From NCBI GenBank assembly GCA_041493955.1, contig JBGPZW010000005.1, forward strand, positions 1 through 49,355: a stretch of DNA of 49,355 nucleotides, read 5' to 3'. The notes below the pieces were generated by a model. That model had not been told where the DNA came from, searched no databases, and saw only the letters and a program-made list of their open reading frames with translations. Positions 43,652 to 49,355 of this stretch are shown here, piece after piece. Each line of letters opens with the position of its first letter. Position 1 is the first letter of the stretch. The position numbers and the translations under genes are program-made. This DNA comes from QHYU01 sp041493955. GTDB taxonomy: Bacteria > Acidobacteriota > Terriglobia > Acidiferrales > UBA7541.

Positions 43652-44997
43652 TGCGCTACCTCCCCAAGAGTCCCTCCGAGCGGCAGGCGATGTTGCAGGC
43701 CCTGGGCCTGCGGTCGGCGGAAGAACTGTTCACCTCCATCCCTGCCGCCCTGCGGCTGCAGAAGCCGCTGCGGTTGCCCGGCCCGCTTTCGGAGATGGAG
43801 ATCATCGACTATTTCCGGGCCCGCGCGGGGGAGAACTCGCGAGGCTACAGCTGCTTTCTGGGCGCCGGCGTGTACCCCCACCTGCGCTCGGTGGTGACCG
43901 ACGCGCTGCTGCAGCGCGGCGAATTCCTGACCTCCTACACGCCCTACCAAGCGGAGATCAGTCAGGGCACCCTACAGGCCATTTTCGAGTTCCAGACGCT
44001 GATGTGCCAGCTCACCGGGCAGGAGGTGGCCAACGCCTCGATGTGGGACGGTTCGACGGCGCTGACCGAAGCGGTGCTGATGGCCGAGCGGCTGACCGGC
44101 CGCCACTGCGTGTCCCTGGCCAGCACGGTGCACCCGGAATACCGCCAGGTGCTGGCGACCTACGGCCACAACCTGGGCCTGCGGCTGGATGAGGTGGCTT
44201 TTACCGCCTCGGGCCAGATCGACGCCGAGGCGCTGCGCGCTTCGGTCAGCACTGAGACCGCCGCGGTGGTGGTGCAGTCGCCCAACTTTTTTGGTGTTCT
44301 GGAGCAGGTGCCGGAGCTTGCCGAGATCGCCCACGCTAAAGAGGCCCTGCTGGTGGTGGCCGTCACCGAAGGCGTCTCGCTCGGCGCGGTGCGCCCGCCG
44401 GCCGAGGCCGATATCGTGGCCCTGGAGGGCCAGAGCTTCGGCCTGCCGCCGAGTTACGGCGGGCCGTATGTAGGGGTCATCGCCACGCGCGAGAAATATG
44501 TGCGGCAGATGCCCGGGCGGCTGGCCGGGCAGACCACCGACCACGACGGCCGCCGCGGCTTCTGCCTTACTCTGGCCACCCGCGAGCAGCACATCCGCCG
44601 CGAGAAGGCCACCTCGAATATCTGCACCAACCAGGCGCTGTGCGCGCTGGCGGCCTCGATTCATCTCTGCCTGCTGGGCCCAGAGGGCCTGCGCGAGCTG
44701 GCCGAGCAGAACCTGGCCAAGGCGCGCTTCGCCGCCGCGGAACTGGAAAAGATTCCCGGCGTGCGGCGCGCGTTTTCCGGGCCCACGTTTAACGAGTTCG
44801 TCGTCGAGCTGCCGCGCGCGGTCGAGCGGGTCAACAAGGCCCTGCTCGGTGAGAAGATCATCGGGCCGCTGCCGCTGGGCCCCTTCTACCCCGAGTTCAC
44901 CCAGTGCGGCCTGCTCTGCGTCACCGAAACCATGCCGCGCGCGGAGATCGAGCGCCTGGCGGCGGCGCTCCGCCGCGTCCTGGCCACGCCGGTTTAA
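43651..44997 (+). CDS. gcvPA: Glycine dehydrogenase (decarboxylating) subunit 1
   Basis: A 448-residue N-terminal half of the P protein in the two-subunit form. F-L-G-A-G-V-Y-P-H near 70, E-I-S-Q-G-T-L-Q near 103, M-W-D-G-S-T-A near 131 and C-L-T-L-A-T-R-E-Q-H-I-R-R-E-K-A-T-S near 309 are typical. It has no PLP lysine, as expected. The start codon overlaps the gcvH stop by one base, so the two are translationally coupled. Confidence 0.97.
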   Translation: MRYLPKSPSERQAMLQALGLRSAEELFTSIPAALRLQKPLRLPGPLSEMEIIDYFRARAGENSRGYSCFLGAGVYPHLRSVVTDALLQRGEFLTSYTPYQAEISQGTLQAIFEFQTLMCQLTGQEVANASMWDGSTALTEAVLMAERLTGRHCVSLASTVHPEYRQVLATYGHNLGLRLDEVAFTASGQIDAEALRASVSTETAAVVVQSPNFFGVLEQVPELAEIAHAKEALLVVAVTEGVSLGAVRPPAEADIVALEGQSFGLPPSYGGPYVGVIATREKYVRQMPGRLAGQTTDHDGRRGFCLTLATREQHIRREKATSNICTNQALCALAASIHLCLLGPEGLRELAEQNLAKARFAAAELEKIPGVRRAFSGPTFNEFVVELPRAVERVNKALLGEKIIGPLPLGPFYPEFTQCGLLCVTETMPRAEIERLAAALRRVLATPV

Positions 44998-45008
44998 GGA
45001 GGAGCCCG

Positions 45009-46517
45009 GTGACCGACCGCATCCGCAAAGCCGGACGCCACACCAGCCAGAGCGAAGGGCTGATCTTCGAGAAGTCCGCGCCGGGCAAGCGCGGCTTGGA
45101 GTTGCCGCCGCTCGATGTGCCCGCGGTGGATGCGCGGCAGGTGTTGGGCGCGGCGCAGGTGCGCGCGTCCCTCGAGGGCTTCCCCGAGGTCAGCGAAATC
45201 GAAGTGGTTCGTCACTTCACGCGCCTGTCCACCTGGAACTACGCCATCGACCTGGGGATGTATCCGCTGGGCTCCTGCACGATGAAGTACAACCCGCGGG
45301 TCAACGAGTACGTGGCCCGGCTGGACGGCATCGCCAGCGAGCATCCCTACCAGCCTCTAGAACTCTCCCAGGGCTGCCTGAAAATTCTGGACACGCTGCA
45401 GCACTGCCTGCTGGAGATCACTGGGATGGACGCCTGCACGCTCCAGCCCGCCTCCGGGGCGCAGGGCGAGTTGACCGGGCTGCTGCTGATCCGCGCGTAT
45501 CTCGAGAGCCGGGGCCACTCGCGCAAGAAGGTGCTCATTCCGGACTCGGCCCACGGCACCAATCCGGCCACGGCGGCCATCGCCGGCTACCAGGTGGAAA
45601 ACATCCGCTCGGACGCCCACGGGCAGATCGACGTGGCGCGGCTGCGCGCGAGCGTCACCGAAGAGGTGGCCGCGCTGATGGTCACCAACCCCAGCACCGT
45701 CGGCGTCTTCGAGCAGCACATCGCCGAGATCACCGCCATCCTGCACGCCCAGGGCGCGCTGCTGTACATGGACGGCGCCAACATGAACGCGCTGGCCGGC
45801 ATCGCCCGCCCGGGCGACTTCGGCGTGGACGTGATGCACCTCAACCTCCACAAGACCTTCTCCACCCCGCACGGCGGCGGCGGGCCGGGCGCCGGGCCGG
45901 TGGTGGTCAAGAAGCCCCTCGAGCCGTTTCTGCCCGTGCCGGTGGTGGCCCCCCGGGACGACGGCACCCTCACCCTGGACTTCCAGCGGCCCCAGACCAT
46001 CGGGCGCATGCGCGCCTTTTGCGGCAACTTCGGCGTGCTGGTGCGCGCGCTGGCCTACACCCTGGCTTACGGCCCCGGCATCCGCCAGGCCACCGAAGAC
46101 GCCGTGCTCAACGCCAACTACATACGCAAGCACCTGGAAGACCTCTATGAGCTGCCCTACGCGTTCCCCTCGCTGCACGAGGTGGTATTCAGCGACGCGC
46201 GGCAGAAAAAGAACGGGGTCTCCACCATCGACATCGCCAAGCGCCTGATCGATTACGGCTTCCATCCCTATACCACCGCGTTCCCGATGATCGTGCCCGG
46301 GGCCATGATGATTGAACCCACCGAATCGGAGTCCCGGGAGGAGTGCGACCTGTTCATCGACGCCCTGCGCGCCATCGCCGAGGAAGCCGCCAGCAACCCG
46401 GAACTGGTCAAGACCGCGCCCCACACCACCCGCGTCGGCCGCCTCGACGAGGTCACCGCCGCGCGCAAGCCCATCCTGCGCTGGACTCCCAAAGCCTCCG
46501 GCGAAGCTGCAGATTGA
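45009..46517 (+). CDS. gcvPB: Glycine dehydrogenase (decarboxylating) subunit 2
   Basis: A 502-residue C-terminal half of the P protein, holding the PLP lysine, Lys282, in H-L-N-L-H-K-T-F-S-T-P-H. T-L-Q-P-A-S-G-A-Q-G-E (144-154) and H-G-T-N-P-A-T-A near 182 are conserved. The GTG start at 45009 has AAGGAGG just upstream and lies 11 bases past gcvPA. Length fits the two-subunit type. The frame is open upstream into gcvPA but is not coding there. Confidence 0.97.
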   Translation: MTDRIRKAGRHTSQSEGLIFEKSAPGKRGLELPPLDVPAVDARQVLGAAQVRASLEGFPEVSEIEVVRHFTRLSTWNYAIDLGMYPLGSCTMKYNPRVNEYVARLDGIASEHPYQPLELSQGCLKILDTLQHCLLEITGMDACTLQPASGAQGELTGLLLIRAYLESRGHSRKKVLIPDSAHGTNPATAAIAGYQVENIRSDAHGQIDVARLRASVTEEVAALMVTNPSTVGVFEQHIAEITAILHAQGALLYMDGANMNALAGIARPGDFGVDVMHLNLHKTFSTPHGGGGPGAGPVVVKKPLEPFLPVPVVAPRDDGTLTLDFQRPQTIGRMRAFCGNFGVLVRALAYTLAYGPGIRQATEDAVLNANYIRKHLEDLYELPYAFPSLHEVVFSDARQKKNGVSTIDIAKRLIDYGFHPYTTAFPMIVPGAMMIEPTESESREECDLFIDALRAIAEEAASNPELVKTAPHTTRVGRLDEVTAARKPILRWTPKASGEAAD

Positions 46518-46872
46518 CGAAGCTTTCAGCGCTCAGCCCTCAACCACCACGACATAGTTCACGTGAAGTTGTGCATCGACGGGCTTCAGCCCGCCACCGG
46601 TAGCGCCCCTATCTTGGCAGCGGGCTTGCTCGCTCCATCGCCGGTGGAAAGCTGTCCGCGAGACGCCGACGGCACATGCCACCGTCGTCCCGAGCGAAGC
46701 GAGGTATTTCTCTGGCGGGATTCCTCATCCCAGCACAACCAAGAGGGCACGGATTGACATCTCTGAGGGCTGCTCCACGGCGCTGCCGTGCAAACCGAAT
46801 CGAGGTGCAGCAGAGGCTTGGACCTCCGGGAGGTTTCGCTGAGAGCTGAAAACTGAGGGCTGGCCGCTCTCT
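46518..46872. repeat. 355-bp spacer of mixed dispersed repeats, bounded by inverted heptamers
   Basis: TTTCAGCGCTCAGC (46524-46537) next to the gcvPB stop and GCTGAGAGCTGAAA (46838-46851) near the protease stop are inverted copies with one mismatch in 14. Both belong to runs of seven-base units of the GCTGARR type. Inside lie a hairpin CGGGCTTCAGCCCG (46580-46593) and a CGTCGTCCCGAGCGAAGCGA element (46683-46712) related to that at 38569. No gene is seen. The spacer separates convergent genes, so it may also hold the transcription stops. Confidence 0.6.
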
Positions 46873-48312
46873 CTACTGCCGGAGGCGGACCGAGTCGAGC
46901 ATGGCGTGAAAAGCTCGCTCGAAATCGGTAGAGGCAGACTCCGGCGCCACGGCTACAAAATAGAGCAGGCCCTCCGGCCGAAGCACGGTGATCAGCCAAT
47001 CGGTCTCCCGGCCGCCAACCGGAGAATCGTTCGAGAGGTAGGTCGAAAGGGCATGCTCGCCGGCCAGCCGCATGCGCTCATGGCCGCGGACGACGCGCAT
47101 CGCCGGATTCGAGTGGCGCATATCGTCGATCAACTGGTCGGTGGCCTCTTCGATAGTGACGTGGTTCTCCCGGTCGTTGTGCGGTTCATAGACGCTGACG
47201 AGCATGCCGTACGCCATCGCCGCGTGACCGTGACCGTCGTCCACCACTCCGCCCGCCGGCACGAAACTGACAGCGTTCCCCTGGCCGTTGGCCTGCCAGT
47301 TGTCTGGGTAGCTCATGCGCAGCGTATCGTTCTCGAACTCCCGGTAGCGATTGGAAGGGGGATCCGGCCGGCGGCTGCGCCCGCCTCCGCCCTGCTGCGG
47401 TCGCGCGCCCGCCTTGGGCGGGGCCGGGAGCGATATCACGTACCGCTTGATCTCGCGGAATTCATCCGAATCGGAGGTGTAGTTGCGCGGCGGCCCGCCC
47501 AGACGATCCACTTCCTCGCTGACGTGCTCGACGCGGTGCTCGGGGCTGGGATGGTTGGAGAAGAATTCGGGCGGGTCCTTCCCTTTGCTCTCGGTCTCAA
47601 TTTTCTCAAAGAACTGCGCCATGGCCCGCGGATCGTAGCCCGAGTCGTAGAGGATTTGCGTGCCCATGATGTCGGCCTGGCTTTCGGCCGTGCGTGAATA
47701 CTTCAGCAGAATGGAATTGGCGACGAAGCCCGCGCCCACCTGTGCCGCCAGGGCACCCACCGAATTGCTGCCCAACAGGCCGCCCAGCACGCCAAGCCCC
47801 AGTTGTCCGAAGCTCGCTTTGCTGGCCTGGTTAGTACCGTGGCGCAGAGCTACGTGCGAGGTCTCGTGGCCCATGACTCCGGCCAGTTGTGCCTCGCTAT
47901 CAGCAGCCTCGATCACGCCACGGTTGATGTAGATGAACCCGCCCGGCAGCGCAAAGGCGTTGATGGCCCGGTCGTTGACGCACTTGTACTGGTAAGGATA
48001 GCGCTCGCCGGGCGCATGCGCCGCCAGTCGCCGTCCGAGATTGTTTAGGTAATTGTCCACGCGGGAGTCGCCCAGCATCGGCACTTGCCGCTCGGCATCT
48101 TTGGAGACTTGACGGCCCAGCTCGACGTCCTGCTGCGGCGAATACATGTTCCATCCCGGTTTCAGGTGCGTGCGCTCGGCCCAGGCGGCCGGCGCCAGCA
48201 CCAGCGCGAACGCCGCTACCAGCGCCACCGCCTGCTGGAAGACGTGACGCGTCGAACTTCCGGGGCTGATTCCGGGTCTCGCGGGGGGAATGCCAGCGTA
48301 CTTCGTTGTCAT
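46873..48312 (-). CDS. M48-family metalloprotease, long form with C-terminal domain
   Basis: A 479-residue zinc protease. A 20-residue leader with several prolines is followed by a membrane/signal segment (about 26-45, A-A-W-A). W-N-M-Y-S-P-Q (54-60) matches the signature of the short M48 protein at 24406. I-N-A-F-A-L-P-G-G (117-125) precedes H-E-T-S-H (149-153), and Glu210 in S-R-T-A-E-S-Q-A-D is the third ligand. After about residue 305 a low-complexity linker (P, G, R) leads to a 150-residue PsbP/Mog1-like domain starting L-R-M-S-Y-P-D-N-W (about 342). It is probably periplasmic. GGGAGGAACCA is the ribosome site. Confidence 0.93.
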   Translation of the reverse strand: MTTKYAGIPPARPGISPGSSTRHVFQQAVALVAAFALVLAPAAWAERTHLKPGWNMYSPQQDVELGRQVSKDAERQVPMLGDSRVDNYLNNLGRRLAAHAPGERYPYQYKCVNDRAINAFALPGGFIYINRGVIEAADSEAQLAGVMGHETSHVALRHGTNQASKASFGQLGLGVLGGLLGSNSVGALAAQVGAGFVANSILLKYSRTAESQADIMGTQILYDSGYDPRAMAQFFEKIETESKGKDPPEFFSNHPSPEHRVEHVSEEVDRLGGPPRNYTSDSDEFREIKRYVISLPAPPKAGARPQQGGGGRSRRPDPPSNRYREFENDTLRMSYPDNWQANGQGNAVSFVPAGGVVDDGHGHAAMAYGMLVSVYEPHNDRENHVTIEEATDQLIDDMRHSNPAMRVVRGHERMRLAGEHALSTYLSNDSPVGGRETDWLITVLRPEGLLYFVAVAPESASTDFERAFHAMLDSVRLRQ

Positions 48313-48383
48313 TGGTTCCTCCCTGGTGAGGGCATTGGGCTGGGCCTCTGTGCTTCTCGCTGCTCGTAGGCTGCGTCCTTTCC

Positions 48384-48411
48384 ACCTTACGAATGCTTAG
48401 ATGATGGCTAA
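48384..48411 (-). promoter_or_regulatory. Promoter of the long M48 protease
   Basis: Minus strand: TTAGCC (48411-48406), 16 bases, TAAGGT (48389-48384). The predicted leader is about 65 bases. Confidence 0.4.
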
Positions 48412-48583
48412 GGCCGCCGGGTTCGTCGCCTCCTCCAAAGGAGCCAGCCGAACGAGGGCTCCGCGCCGTGCCCCTGCCTCGGGTGCAAACAGACACACTA
48501 TACCCAAATCTGCAAAGGAGGGAAAACACCCGGGCGGCGGCCCGGATGGATACTGGTGATTCTGCTCGGACAGGATGAGCTGG

Positions 48584-49355
48584 CTAACGCCGGACAGGTG
48601 TCTCTGCGTCCGCTACCGCAACGGCAGAGGGCACCTCGATGGAGCGGCCGCCGCTGGCGCTGGCCGCCTGCGCAGCAACCACCTGCGGCTGTGGCGAGGC
48701 CACGGGCATGATGGCCCCTTCTCCTTCCTTCTGGAACATCAAGCGCTCTGCTCTGCCGTCCCACTCGATCCGCACCCGGTCACCCATGTGCACCTGCTCG
48801 GTAGCCAGGAGGTTTGCCAGCGGATAGACCACGTGCCGCTCGATGGCCCGCTTAAGGTGCCGCGCGCCGTAGGTCATGTTGGTGCCTTCGCGAAGCAGGA
48901 AGCCCCGCGCGTCGGAGGTCACCCGGAACAGGAACGGCCCTTGCACCGTGCTCAGGACGCGCTGTTGCACCATGCCCAGCTCGATCTCCAGAATCTGTTC
49001 CAGCTGCTCCGGCCGCAGCGTGTGGAACACCACCACCTTGTCCAGCCGGTTCATGAACTCCGGCGAAAATTTCCGCCGCGCCGCTCCGATTGCCGCGCGC
49101 TCAACCTTACCATCGAGCTGCTCGGAAGGCTTGTCGGTTGGCTGCACGAATCCGAGTCCCCCGGCCATCAACGCGCTGATCTCGCCGCTGCCCAGGTTCG
49201 AGGTCAGGAAAATCATCGTGGCCGACAAGTCCACGCGCCGGTTGTCTCCCAGCGTCAGCGTGGCCTTGTCCAGAATCCCCAGCAGCAACTGCCACAGCGC
49301 GTCGGACGCCTTCTCGATTTCGTCGAACAGCAAGAACGACAGCTTCAGCTTCTCG
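48584..49355 (-). CDS. Clp/Hsp100 AAA+ ATPase, C-terminal part (5' end outside window)
   Basis: The last 256 residues of a Clp-type unfoldase. L-L-F-D-E-I-E-K-A is Walker B of the second AAA domain. F-L-T-S-N-L-G is sensor 1, F-S-P-E-F-M-N-R-L-D-K holds the arginine finger, and Y-G-A-R-H-L-K-R-A-I is sensor 2 in the small C-terminal domain. The layout is that of ClpB/ClpA/ClpC D2. After the core there is an unusual 40-residue tail rich in A, V, P and Q, not typical of ClpB. ClpB versus ClpC/ClpA cannot be settled without the N-terminal half. The gene lies 271 bases upstream of the M48 protease on the same strand. Confidence 0.9.
   Translation of the reverse strand, partial: EKLKLSFLLFDEIEKASDALWQLLLGILDKATLTLGDNRRVDLSATMIFLTSNLGSGEISALMAGGLGFVQPTDKPSEQLDGKVERAAIGAARRKFSPEFMNRLDKVVVFHTLRPEQLEQILEIELGMVQQRVLSTVQGPFLFRVTSDARGFLLREGTNMTYGARHLKRAIERHVVYPLANLLATEQVHMGDRVRIEWDGRAERLMFQKEGEGAIMPVASPQPQVVAAQAASASGGRSIEVPSAVAVADAETPVRR

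Noticed and set aside
44498..46150. 550-codon plus-strand frame across gcvPA and gcvPB
   Set aside because: Shifted frame of two conserved genes; Arg/Pro/Ala-rich composition typical of GC-driven shadow frames.

Overview
The window is about 49 kb of GC-rich, gene-dense bacterial chromosome. The style suggests Acidobacteriota: diverse housekeeping genes in short operons, many small secreted proteins of unknown function, M48 proteases with an N-terminal W-N-x-Y-S-P signature, frequent GTG/TTG starts, a fused formimidoyltransferase-cyclodeaminase, and heptameric and REP-like intergenic repeats. That assignment is inference from gene content, because no rRNA or other marker gene is present. I see no rRNA, tRNA, CRISPR array, transposase, integrase or phage gene. 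Forty-three genes look intact or cut only by the window edge, and one is a clear pseudogene.

Layout. 1-2458 (-) is a membrane diguanylate cyclase (8 TM, PAS, GAF, GGEEF) cut by the left edge. 2662-8138 holds a DUF72 protein, small secreted proteins, a cupin, a gamma-glutamyltransferase-family enzyme and a DinB-like protein. 8408-10618 is a large secreted protein of unknown function. 10856-13111 is a lone glycogen branching enzyme. 13249-15647 holds a beta-propeller-like secreted protein and two related small proteins built from a repeated module. 15722-17353 holds ferredoxin-NADP reductase and a secreted protein. 17789-23733 is a glycan-type cluster: a UDP-glucuronate-4-epimerase-like SDR, then on the minus strand an FtsX-like permease, a GT39-type and a GT2-type glycosyltransferase, then a second SDR.

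23976-31268 holds an M48 protease with a small partner, a trans-sulfuration enzyme, cutA, a phosphohexomutase translationally coupled to an FtsB/DivIC-like protein, a DUF1624 membrane protein and a CPBP protease. 31278-31850 is an AT-richer, probably acquired gene. 31889-35029 is a minus-strand set: acyl-CoA synthetase, a decayed methyltransferase and thiG. 35138-40171 is a histidine-degradation set (hutU, hutI, fused ftcD) with a zinc-ribbon gene on the other strand; hutH is not in the window. 41373-41973 is an overlapping pair: a Cys-rich mini-protein and a degenerate RsbW-like ATPase fold. 42125-46517 is a compact gcvT-gcvH-gcvPA-gcvPB operon. 46873-49355 (-) holds a second M48 protease and the C-terminal end of a Clp/Hsp100 ATPase.

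Metabolic links: hutU, hutI and ftcD would yield glutamate and 5,10-methenyl-THF, and the glycine cleavage operon 2 kb away yields 5,10-methylene-THF, so the right third carries two routes into the folate one-carbon pool. Several promoters share a -10 of the form TAGNNT, and a few genes have a -10 so close to the start codon that leaderless transcripts are likely. The less explained items are the tandem-module proteins at 14579-15647, the secreted protein at 8408-10618, the Cys-rich/ATPase-fold pair, the heptameric repeats near cutA and between gcvPB and the protease, and a cluster of DnaA-box-like 9-mers at 23746-23780.
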